Shown here piece after piece: positions 45,801 to 53,287 of a stretch of DNA of 64,000 bases. The notes beneath the pieces are model-generated. The model saw nothing but the letters and a program-made list of their open reading frames with translations, was not told the origin of the DNA and ran no database searches. Location: assembly GCA_947488235.1 (NCBI GenBank), contig CANLAQ010000001.1, positions 48,812 through 112,811 of the forward strand, given 5' to 3'. The position numbers and the translations under genes are program-made. How positions within the stretch are numbered: position 1 is the stretch's first letter; the number at the start of each line of letters is the position of its first letter. The stretch is from Flavobacteriales bacterium (lineage in GTDB: Bacteria; Bacteroidota; Bacteroidia; Flavobacteriales_D; Crocinitomicaceae).

Positions 45801-46188
45801 TTCAGCTGTTAATAATGCCACTTATGAGCAAAAAGATCCATTAGTAGTCTATAAATTAGAATCTTATGAGTTGTTTAAAAACATGCTTGCAAGATTAAAT
45901 GAAGAAGCTATTGAATTATTAATGAAGTTGAATATTCCAGCAGAGCAAGCATTGCAAAGTACCAATAAGGAAGATAATCAAAGTCATTATGATAATGCAA
46001 TGACTAATAATTCTAATGCAACACCACCACCTCAATTTAGAGGAAGTGATGGTTATAGACAAGCAATTGAAAATTCAATGCCACAGCAAGAAAAGAAACA
46101 ACCAGTAATTGCGGAACCAAAGGTTAATCGCAATGATGCTTGTCCTTGTGGAAGCGGAAAGAAGTTCAAACAATGCCATGGAAAATAA
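42847..46188 (+). CDS. secA: Preprotein translocase ATPase SecA
   Basis: The 1113-residue ATPase drives proteins through SecYEG. Motifs include '[20 protein letters not shown]' (Walker A), '[19 protein letters not shown]' (Walker B), '[18 protein letters not shown]' and '[23 protein letters not shown]'. The C-terminus has the zinc motif '[18 protein letters not shown]'. It is about 200 residues longer than E. coli SecA, as is usual in Bacteroidota; extra sequence lies around residues 40-100 and 330-470. The stop shares a base with the DUF2520-like gene's ATG (TAATG). Confidence 0.96.
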   Translation: [1113 protein letters not shown]

Positions 46189-46958
46189 TGAGTAATTGGG
46201 ACAATAAAAGCATAGTTATTATCGGTTCCGGCGCTGTTGCTCATTATTTCACAAATTTATTTATTGAAAAAGGGATTTCTATTTCAGGAATTCACAGTAG
46301 AAATGAAACAAGTGGTAATCATATTGCAAAGCAATATAATATTCCCTTTTTTAATTCAATTTCAGCTTCCAGTGGCGCAGTCTATTTTGTAGCAGTCAAA
46401 GATGATGCTGTGATTGCAATAATTAATGAACTCCCAAAGACTGCAGCAGTTATTTACACTTCTGGAACTATTGATTTGTCTCATATAAACCATCCTAATT
46501 GTTCCGTATTTTATCCCTTACAATCTTTTGATGGAGATCTTTCTATCAAAGCAGACGAAATTCCTATATTATTAGAAAGCAAAAATACTGAGTCGAATAT
46601 AGATTTACAGCAGCTCTGTAAAACGGTAGGACTCCCCTATTTCCAGGTAAATTCTGAAAAAAGAAAAGAAATACATCTTTGCGCAGTTTTTCTAAATAAT
46701 TTCATTATTCACATGGGTAATATTGCTTTTGATGAAATGAAATCAAGAAATATTGAATCTGAAATCCTAAAACCATTACTTGAAAAAACAATGCGTCAAT
46801 TGCTTACAGGAGATTCACTTCAAAAACAGACTGGTCCCGCCAAAAGAAATGACAAAAGCACTATAATTGAACATAAAAAAATGCTTTCGGGAGAAAATTT
46901 AGAAGTTTATAACGCTATGACCAATAGTATTTTAAAAAAGTTTGGATATGAATTATAA
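46188..46958 (+). CDS. Rossmann-like DUF2520 protein
   Basis: The 256-residue product begins with a Rossmann fold ('SIVIIGSGAVAHYFTNLFIEKG'), followed by 'YFVAVKDDAVIAIINELP', 'VIYTSGTIDLS' and 'SVFYPLQSFDGDLSI'. The C-terminal half ('EIHLCAVFLNNFIIHMGNIA', 'GPAKRNDKSTI') matches the DUF2520 helical domain. It resembles F420/NADP oxidoreductases or ketopantoate reductases, but the substrate is unknown. The track start at 46140 would overlap secA; the ATG at 46188 is coupled to its stop. Confidence 0.82.
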   Translation: MSNWDNKSIVIIGSGAVAHYFTNLFIEKGISISGIHSRNETSGNHIAKQYNIPFFNSISASSGAVYFVAVKDDAVIAIINELPKTAAVIYTSGTIDLSHINHPNCSVFYPLQSFDGDLSIKADEIPILLESKNTESNIDLQQLCKTVGLPYFQVNSEKRKEIHLCAVFLNNFIIHMGNIAFDEMKSRNIESEILKPLLEKTMRQLLTGDSLQKQTGPAKRNDKSTIIEHKKMLSGENLEVYNAMTNSILKKFGYEL

Positions 46959-47463
46959 AAATAAACTTAGAGCTATCGACACCTTTATTTTTGATGTTGA
47001 TGGCGTGCTTACCAATGGCCTAGTTCATTTATTTGACAATCAAATTTATAGAAGCTTAAACTGCAAAGATTCTTATGCCATTCAATATGCGCATAAAATG
47101 AACTATAAAGTATTTATTATAACTGGAGGAGATTCTATTGATATTCAAGAAAGATTATTGGAATTAGGTGTAACTGAAGTTAGGCTTAAAAGTCATAATA
47201 AAGTCGCTGTATATAAAGAATTAAAAGAAAAATATCAGCTTGTTGATGCACATGTTTTGTATATGGGCGATGACATTCCTGACATTCCTTTATTGAAAAT
47301 GGTTGGTCTTGCTGCTTGTCCTTCGGATGCTAGTATTGATGTATTACAAAATACGAATTATCAATCTCCTTTAAAAGGTGGTGAAGGATGTGTTAGGGAA
47401 ATCATGGAACAAGTAATGCGTGTACAAGAAAAATGGATGAAAGATTTGGCTTTTGAATGGTAA
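46948..47463 (+). CDS. kdsC: KDO-8-phosphate phosphatase-like HAD hydrolase
   Basis: The 171-residue protein has HAD motif I 'TFIFDVDGVLTNGLVHL', motif II 'VFIITGGDS', the Lys in 'KSHNKVAVYKELKEK' and motif IV 'YMGDDIPDIPLLKMVG'. The lack of a cap domain and the length fit KdsC, which hydrolyses 3-deoxy-D-manno-octulosonate 8-phosphate for lipopolysaccharide. The track start at 46942 is a TTG; the ATG at 46948 overlaps the DUF2520 gene by 11 bases. A related low-specificity C0 phosphatase is possible. Confidence 0.85.
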   Translation: MNYKNKLRAIDTFIFDVDGVLTNGLVHLFDNQIYRSLNCKDSYAIQYAHKMNYKVFIITGGDSIDIQERLLELGVTEVRLKSHNKVAVYKELKEKYQLVDAHVLYMGDDIPDIPLLKMVGLAACPSDASIDVLQNTNYQSPLKGGEGCVREIMEQVMRVQEKWMKDLAFEW

Positions 47464-47464
47464 A

Positions 47465-48322
47465 TTAAACCGCTGATGCTTTCTCCCAATGGGCATTAAG
47501 AAGCACAATTAATTTTCGTGAAATATTATTCATGTAGCGTTTGGTTCTGTATCCTCCTACCCAATTAATACCTCGGATGGCATTTGTAAAAAACATCTCA
47601 TCAGCTGATAGCAGATGCTGAGGAAGAATAGAACATTCGTAAACTTTTATCCCATTATTTATAGCCAAATTGATTATCTGCATACGCATGGTTCCAGCAA
47701 TACACCCTTCGTCTAAACCTGGAGTATACAACACACCATTACTAACAATAAATACATTGCTGCTTGATGACTCGATTACATTACCTTGTTCATTCGTTAA
47801 AAGCATGTCATCTAAACCAACTTCATTGCCATAAATCGCAGCCATTACATAAGTTAAGCCCATTTTTGTTTTAAAATTGGACATGAAATTTTTATACAAT
47901 TTGATATCCTTATAGATATCTACTTCTAATCCTTTAGAATTTAACTCAAAATGGTTGACAATATAAGGATACACTTCGATATAGAAAGTACATTCATTTG
48001 ATTCCGGAAGATAAGCTCCTCCTGTCATTCTATCTAGTGAAATCCTACAACGACCTCCAGTTTTAATACCAGATTTAATGAGAAGTTCAATTATTTTTTC
48101 CTCGAAAAAAGCAGCAGTATAAAAACTTGGTACACGCATTTTCAAAACACGAGCACCTTGCAACATCCTTGTGATATGATGTTCGATATTTAAAGGCTTA
48201 CCTTCCATAACACGAACACTTTCAAAAACACCATCGCCATATAAATGTCCTCGGTTACCAGGATTTATAGTTGGAGCCTCATTGGAGAGCATTGTTCCGT
48301 TGTTATTAATATATAAGGTCAT
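47465..48322 (-). CDS. Class IV aminotransferase (branched-chain/aminodeoxychorismate lyase type)
   Basis: The 285-residue PLP enzyme of fold type IV has 'NRGHLYGDGVFESVRVMEG' (N-terminal substrate loop), a Lys in 'NFKTKMGLTYVMAAIYG', 'EVGLDDMLLTNEQGNVIESSSSNVF' and 'PGLDEGCIAGTMR'. It may act on branched-chain or D-amino acids or be a 4-amino-4-deoxychorismate lyase (pabC), but the sequence alone does not decide. The track start at 48328 is a TTG, so I use the ATG at 48322. It overlaps none of the kdsC gene and begins just after the rhomboid gene's stop. Confidence 0.87.
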   Translation of the reverse strand: MTLYINNNGTMLSNEAPTINPGNRGHLYGDGVFESVRVMEGKPLNIEHHITRMLQGARVLKMRVPSFYTAAFFEEKIIELLIKSGIKTGGRCRISLDRMTGGAYLPESNECTFYIEVYPYIVNHFELNSKGLEVDIYKDIKLYKNFMSNFKTKMGLTYVMAAIYGNEVGLDDMLLTNEQGNVIESSSSNVFIVSNGVLYTPGLDEGCIAGTMRMQIINLAINNGIKVYECSILPQHLLSADEMFFTNAIRGINWVGGYRTKRYMNNISRKLIVLLNAHWEKASAV

Positions 48323-48324
48323 AC

Positions 48325-48939
48325 TCAAAAGAATAAATGTAAGAAAGATTTTCCCTTTTCCAAATTCAAAAGTAGCACAAAAAGAATTCCAAATAAAGCA
48401 CCGCCGATATGAGCATCATGTGCAATTCCTGATTTTACCTTACGCATTGCATAATATTCAATCAATAAATAGATGGGTCCAAATAAATAGGCAGGTATGG
48501 GAATAGGAATGAAGATCAACATTAATTTCATGGTTGGATTCCAAAGAATTGCTGCAAAAATAACAGCAGAAACAGCACCCGAAGCACCCAAAGATCGATA
48601 AGAGCTATTGTCTTGATTTCTTAAATATGGAATTATCGTTGCTGCAACGCCACCTATTAAATAGAGCAAAATAAATAAAGAAATTCCCTTCTCTGGTCCA
48701 TAAATTTCATTCCACTGCTTGGATAAGATTTGTCCCAAAAAGTACAAGGACATCATATTAAACAACAAGTGCTGCCAATCTGCATGAATCCAACTGTGGG
48801 AAAACAATCGGTAACGCTCGTTTAAATGTTTAACATTATAAGGGATAAATAACATTTTTTCTCTAAGCTCATGTTTTTCAAATGCTTGCCATGAAAAAAG
48901 AACATTTAATGCAATTAAAATAATAACTATTGAAATCAT
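48325..48939 (-). CDS. Rhomboid-family intramembrane serine protease
   Basis: The 204-residue membrane protein has about six helices and the rhomboid catalytic dyad: Ser in 'YRSLGASGAVSAVIFAA' and His in 'IAHDAHIGGALFGILF'. 'FSHSWIHADWQHLLFNMMSLYF' is the family's conserved N-terminal helix and loop. It cleaves other membrane proteins within the bilayer; the targets are unknown. It is divergent from the L,D-transpeptidase gene and cotranscribed with the class IV aminotransferase gene. Confidence 0.92.
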   Translation of the reverse strand: MISIVIILIALNVLFSWQAFEKHELREKMLFIPYNVKHLNERYRLFSHSWIHADWQHLLFNMMSLYFLGQILSKQWNEIYGPEKGISLFILLYLIGGVAATIIPYLRNQDNSSYRSLGASGAVSAVIFAAILWNPTMKLMLIFIPIPIPAYLFGPIYLLIEYYAMRKVKSGIAHDAHIGGALFGILFVLLLNLEKGKSFLHLFF

Positions 48940-49007
48940 TTTATTTAATTTATTTACTCTTTACCGTTCAATATCAAATATTTAGAACTTGAACTAGCTT
49001 GTAATTT

Positions 49008-49015
49008 TATTTTTG
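49008..49015 (+). promoter_or_regulatory. -7 box (TATTTTTG) of the L,D-transpeptidase gene
   Basis: Exact TAnnTTTG match 29 bases before the ATG at 49045. Confidence 0.55.
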
Positions 49016-49044
49016 GTTAAAAGTAAGTATATTCACCTTTAAAT

Positions 49045-50625
49045 ATGAAGAAAAAAGCCCTATTTATTTTCTTGTTACTTTTTTTATTTTCTTGTGGATC
49101 AAAGGAAGGAAGTGAAATTTCGTTCTTAAAAGACAAAACATTAAAAGTTTCTGAAAAAATGGAACTCTTAATCGAATCAGATTATCTAAAGAAGCTGGGG
49201 CTTTCAAAAGAAGAAATAGTTTGGGTTCAAGAAATTTATCAAAAAAGAAACTTAAAACCTTTTTTTGCAAATGATTCAAGCCTTAATAAAAAAGGCGAAG
49301 CAATAGAAATATGGCAGAAGCATCCTCTTTATTTCGGGATTCCTCAAAAAAGGTTGGTGAAATTGAAGAAAATTAACTTGCATCCTCTTGAAAAAGATGT
49401 TTTGATGACCCTCAATAACGCAAGAATATTAGAAGATTTAAATAAGGGTATTTTTAATTTTGACAGTAAAACCTTAAAACCTAAAGCGCTACCTACAACA
49501 GAAGCGTATATTTTAACATTGAAACAATTAGACACCATTTCGATAGATCGTTTATTTTTGAAACAAGGTAGTTTAGATAGCAATTATCGATTTCTTGCAC
49601 AGCACCTTTATGATTATTGCATGCGATACCAAATCGACACAACAAATTATCATATAAAAACGCGTTCTGAAGACAGTTTAAGTAAATTTAGTGCTGTACA
49701 AAATGCACTTCAAGGTAAAAATTATTTAAGCCCTGGCGATTGGGATCTTAAGAATGGTATCACGGCCTTAAAATTATTTCAAACACACAATGGCTTATCT
49801 CCTGATGGAATTCTTAATTCCTATACAGCAACAGCACTCAACGAATCAACAGAACATAAAGTCCTTAGAGCTATGCTAAGTCTTGACAAATTGAGACAAT
49901 CAAAAATTCATCAAGAAAAATACATGCGCATTAACATTCCAGAATATCGACTTTATTACTATGCCAATGATAGTTTAAAAAGTGAAAATAGAATTGTTGT
50001 AGGAAAAGTAAGCAATAAAACACCCGAACTAAATTCTATTGTCACGCAAGTGATTGCCCTTCCCTTTTGGAAAGTTCCTTCAGATATTGCGAACCACGAA
50101 GTGTTACCTTCCGTTAAGAACAATAGCGGCTATCTTGCGAAACATCATTATAAAATATACAAAGAAAAGGATATTGAAATAGATCCAAGTACAGTATCAT
50201 GGAAAGGAAAATCAAATTTTTCTTATACCCTTATTCAACAACCTGGAGTCGACAATAGCCTCGGACTGATCAAATTTGAATTTGCAAACAAATTCAATGT
50301 TTATGTTCACGACACACCATCAAAAACCTTATTCAGAAATCCAGTCAGAAGTTATTCCCATGGTTGTATGCGCTGTGAAAATCCAATTGAATTGGCAAAA
50401 ATAGTTTTAGATAATGATAAAATTGGAAAGAAAAGGAATGTTGTAACCAAAGATTCTTTGGATAGCATTATTTCTAGAGGTATTAACTATCCCATCGCAT
50501 TACAAAGAAGTTTCCCAATTTTTGTTTACTATCAAACAGTTGTTGCCTATAGAAATCAATTACTGTTTCATTTAGATATTTATGATAGAGATCAAGAATA
50601 TTTAGATTTGCTGAACAACTATTGA
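49045..50625 (+). CDS. L,D-transpeptidase (YkuD family) lipoprotein
   Basis: The 526-residue protein starts as a lipoprotein ('IFLLLFLFSCGSKEG', lipobox Cys at ~17). A long N-terminal domain is followed by a peptidoglycan-binding segment ('GITALKLFQTHNGLSPDGIL') and a YkuD catalytic domain. The catalytic motif 'SYSHGCMRCENPIELA' has the active His and Cys, and 'ALPFWKVPSDIANHE' is a family loop. It cross-links peptidoglycan through L,D bonds in the periplasm. The layout resembles YcbB-type enzymes. The rpe gene follows 35 bases later with its own box. Confidence 0.9.
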   Translation: MKKKALFIFLLLFLFSCGSKEGSEISFLKDKTLKVSEKMELLIESDYLKKLGLSKEEIVWVQEIYQKRNLKPFFANDSSLNKKGEAIEIWQKHPLYFGIPQKRLVKLKKINLHPLEKDVLMTLNNARILEDLNKGIFNFDSKTLKPKALPTTEAYILTLKQLDTISIDRLFLKQGSLDSNYRFLAQHLYDYCMRYQIDTTNYHIKTRSEDSLSKFSAVQNALQGKNYLSPGDWDLKNGITALKLFQTHNGLSPDGILNSYTATALNESTEHKVLRAMLSLDKLRQSKIHQEKYMRINIPEYRLYYYANDSLKSENRIVVGKVSNKTPELNSIVTQVIALPFWKVPSDIANHEVLPSVKNNSGYLAKHHYKIYKEKDIEIDPSTVSWKGKSNFSYTLIQQPGVDNSLGLIKFEFANKFNVYVHDTPSKTLFRNPVRSYSHGCMRCENPIELAKIVLDNDKIGKKRNVVTKDSLDSIISRGINYPIALQRSFPIFVYYQTVVAYRNQLLFHLDIYDRDQEYLDLLNNY

Positions 50626-50635
50626 GAATTACGCT

Positions 50636-50643
50636 TAATTTTG
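50636..50643 (+). promoter_or_regulatory. -7 box (TAATTTTG) of rpe
   Basis: Exact TAnnTTTG match 17 bases before the ATG at 50661, in the short gap after the L,D-transpeptidase stop. Confidence 0.6.
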
Positions 50644-50660
50644 CTCTATAAAACAAAACC

Positions 50661-51305
50661 ATGATAATCTCCCCCTCTGTTCTTTCTTGTGATTTCGGTA
50701 ATATCGAAAGAGATACTAAAATGTTAGATGCATCTGAAGCCGATTGGCTGCACATAGATGTAATGGATGGTGTATTTGTTCCTAATATTTCATTTGGATT
50801 CCCAGTTTTACAAGCCATTAGAAAACACACCAATAAAACATTAGATGTACATTTAATGATTCAAAATCCAGATAATTATCTGGAAGAATTTAAAAAAGCA
50901 GGTGCAGATATATTAACCGTACATTACGAAGCCTGTACCCATTTACATCGGACCATTTCTCGAATAAAAGAATTAGGAATGAAAGCAGGAGTTGCCTTAA
51001 ATCCACATACGCCTGTTCAAGTTCTTGAAGAGATCATTGGTCAATTAGATTTAGTGCTGATTATGAGTGTAAATCCAGGTTTTGGAGGACAATCATTTAT
51101 TGATGAAAGCATACCAAAAGTTAAAAGATTGTCTGCTTTAATTGCGAAACATCAATCCAAAGCAATTATTGAAATTGATGGAGGTGTTAATCTAGCAACG
51201 GGGAAACTACTTGCAGAGGCTGGTGCACAAGCGTTGGTTGCTGGGAGTTTTGTGTTTAACTCAGCAATACCTAGTGAAACCATCAAAGCGCTAAAACAAT
51301 TATAG
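50661..51305 (+). CDS. rpe: Ribulose-phosphate 3-epimerase
   Basis: The 214-residue TIM-barrel enzyme interconverts ribulose-5-phosphate and xylulose-5-phosphate in the pentose phosphate pathway. 'ISPSVLSCDFGNIERD', 'WLHIDVMDGVFVPNISFG', 'DVHLMIQNPDNYLEEF', 'SVNPGFGGQSFIDE' and 'IIEIDGGVN' are its active-site segments, all intact. It heads a plus-strand run with a secreted hypothetical and a CvfB-like protein. Confidence 0.96.
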   Translation: MIISPSVLSCDFGNIERDTKMLDASEADWLHIDVMDGVFVPNISFGFPVLQAIRKHTNKTLDVHLMIQNPDNYLEEFKKAGADILTVHYEACTHLHRTISRIKELGMKAGVALNPHTPVQVLEEIIGQLDLVLIMSVNPGFGGQSFIDESIPKVKRLSALIAKHQSKAIIEIDGGVNLATGKLLAEAGAQALVAGSFVFNSAIPSETIKALKQL

Positions 51306-51343
51306 CGTAACCTTATGCGTATAGGCGCGTTTCAAAAAAGCAT

Positions 51344-52444
51344 ATGAAATACATATTATTATTTCTTTTTATCTCTATTGGGTTGTTTACTTTAAACAGC
51401 CAGGTTGATCTAGCGCAAAAGGAAATAGAATTAAATGAAAAATTACTAGATTTTCGCTCCGCTAAAACGGATCAAGAAATCAATAAAAAAGGCCTTGAAT
51501 TTAAAAATGCCATGTTGAATTTCTTGAAATTAGACGGAGCATTTACCTATACTTTCACTCAATTAAAAACAGTCGCAATTATAGACAGTCCTGACAAATT
51601 GGTACGCATCGTAAATTGGAATTTAGAATATACTGATTTGTCTTATGCTTACGCAGCTTTTGTCATGAAATTAGAAAGTGAAGACGAGCCGATTAAAATA
51701 ATTGAACTTGTTGATAAACTTGATCCTTATACCGTTAAACCAGAAGGCGTAATTGATGCTAAAAATTGGTACGGCGCCTTATATTATAAAATCATCCCAG
51801 TCGAATATAATGACAAGATAGAGTATACGCTACTGGGTTGGGATGGAGGAACAAGCGGAAGTAACTTCAAATTAATTGATGTGCTTACTTTTACTGCAAA
51901 TTCAGCAAAATTAGGCAGTCCTTTATTTGTCAAGAAGAAAACAACTTCTAAGCGTATTGTATTTGAATATTCTGACAAATCCTCCATGTCATTGAAATAT
52001 GATGATAAATATCAACGCATTGTATTTGACCATCTTTCACCTGAATCAGCAAGTTTGGTCGGCGTGTTTTCCTATTATGTTCCAGATTTTTCATACGACT
52101 CTTATATTTGGGAAGAAGGTAAATGGGTTCTAGAGGAAGATGTAATTGCAGTAAATACAAGTGGAACAAGTAAACATCGAACTATATACACATTAGATCC
52201 TAAAACTGGGAAAACAAAAGAAGAAAAAATAAAGGAAGATTGGGTGAATCCAGAAGATCTAAGTAAAAAAGGCGATATAGGTCATGTCGCTAGAACAGTC
52301 GAAAGCGAAGCCCTATTAAATTCAGATAGCGAAGCGTTAGATGCTAAAGTTAAAAGAAACAAACGCGATCGCCGCACTCCAGATGGACTTTCTGTAACGA
52401 CCGGAAAGTACAAGAAAAAGAACCGTCGTACTACAAAACCATAG
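51344..52444 (+). CDS. Conserved secreted hypothetical protein
   Basis: The 366-residue protein has a signal peptide ('KYILLFLFISIGLFTLNSQ') and a mostly beta, unclassified body with 'YGALYYKIIPVEYNDKIEYTLLGWDGG' and 'KTTSKRIVFEYSDKSSMSLKYD'. The last ~45 residues are very basic ('KVKRNKRDRRTPDGLS', 'KKKNRRTTKP'), perhaps a flexible tail that meets a negatively charged surface. Similar proteins occur in Bacteroidota, but I know no function. It abuts the CvfB-like gene's ATG and follows rpe. Confidence 0.7.
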   Translation: MKYILLFLFISIGLFTLNSQVDLAQKEIELNEKLLDFRSAKTDQEINKKGLEFKNAMLNFLKLDGAFTYTFTQLKTVAIIDSPDKLVRIVNWNLEYTDLSYAYAAFVMKLESEDEPIKIIELVDKLDPYTVKPEGVIDAKNWYGALYYKIIPVEYNDKIEYTLLGWDGGTSGSNFKLIDVLTFTANSAKLGSPLFVKKKTTSKRIVFEYSDKSSMSLKYDDKYQRIVFDHLSPESASLVGVFSYYVPDFSYDSYIWEEGKWVLEEDVIAVNTSGTSKHRTIYTLDPKTGKTKEEKIKEDWVNPEDLSKKGDIGHVARTVESEALLNSDSEALDAKVKRNKRDRRTPDGLSVTTGKYKKKNRRTTKP

Positions 52445-53272
52445 ATGCAATTAGGTATAATCAATAAGTTAAAAATCAACCGAATAACTCCTCCTGGAGC
52501 ATTTTTAGAAGACCTTCAAGGAAACGAAGTTTTACTTCCCACAAAATATCTAACAGAAGATATGGAATTGGATTCAGAAGTAAGTGTTTTTATAATGAAA
52601 GATTCTGAAAATAGAATTGTTGCTACAACAGAAACGCCTCATCTTCTATTAGGTGGATTCAACTATTTGAGAATTGCTGAAGTAAACCCATACGGAGCAT
52701 TTGCCGATTGGGGCTTAGATAAAGATTTATTCGTTCCTTTTCGAGAACAATTACACAAAGTATATATTGACGAAAAATACTTATTTGTCCTAAAGTACGA
52801 CCATGAAACAGATCGCTTATTTGGTAGTATGAAAATTAAAAAGTCTCTTGACCCTTGTTTAAATGATATTACTGGTGAAGAAGTTGAACTTTTAATCTGC
52901 GAGAAATCAGACCTTGGCGTTAATGTCATTGTGAACAATAGGCATGGTGGGTTAATTTATCATCAAGATTTCAATAAACCATTAGAGCGCGGAGAGCGTA
53001 CGGTAGGATTTGTATCTAAAGTGAGGGAAGACGGGAAATTAGACATACGATTCGAACCCTTAACTTTTGAAAAGTATGATCTAGCTACCGAAGATTTATT
53101 AGAAAAATTAAGAGTTGAAAAAACTATTTATCTCACGGATAATTCCAGTCCTGAAGATATTAGAGAATATATGGGAATGAGTAAAAAAACCTTCAAACAA
53201 GCAATTGGGAAACTATATCGATATAGAAAAATAGCGCTGTTTCCCGATAGAATTGAATTTATTGAAAAATAA
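52445..53272 (+). CDS. CvfB/YitL-like S1 RNA-binding protein
   Basis: The 275-residue protein has repeated S1-type OB segments ('RITPPGAFLEDLQGNEVLLP', 'VNPYGAFADWGLDKDLFVPFREQ', 'DLGVNVIVNNRHGGLIYHQDF') and a C-terminal winged helix ('SPEDIREYMGMSKKTFKQAIGKLYR'). This is the CvfB layout; CvfB binds RNA and affects virulence or stress gene expression in Staphylococcus. The target here is unknown. It starts immediately after the preceding stop and is followed by the RluA-like gene 15 bases on. Confidence 0.88.
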   Translation: MQLGIINKLKINRITPPGAFLEDLQGNEVLLPTKYLTEDMELDSEVSVFIMKDSENRIVATTETPHLLLGGFNYLRIAEVNPYGAFADWGLDKDLFVPFREQLHKVYIDEKYLFVLKYDHETDRLFGSMKIKKSLDPCLNDITGEEVELLICEKSDLGVNVIVNNRHGGLIYHQDFNKPLERGERTVGFVSKVREDGKLDIRFEPLTFEKYDLATEDLLEKLRVEKTIYLTDNSSPEDIREYMGMSKKTFKQAIGKLYRYRKIALFPDRIEFIEK

Positions 53273-53287
53273 GGTTCATTAATCATT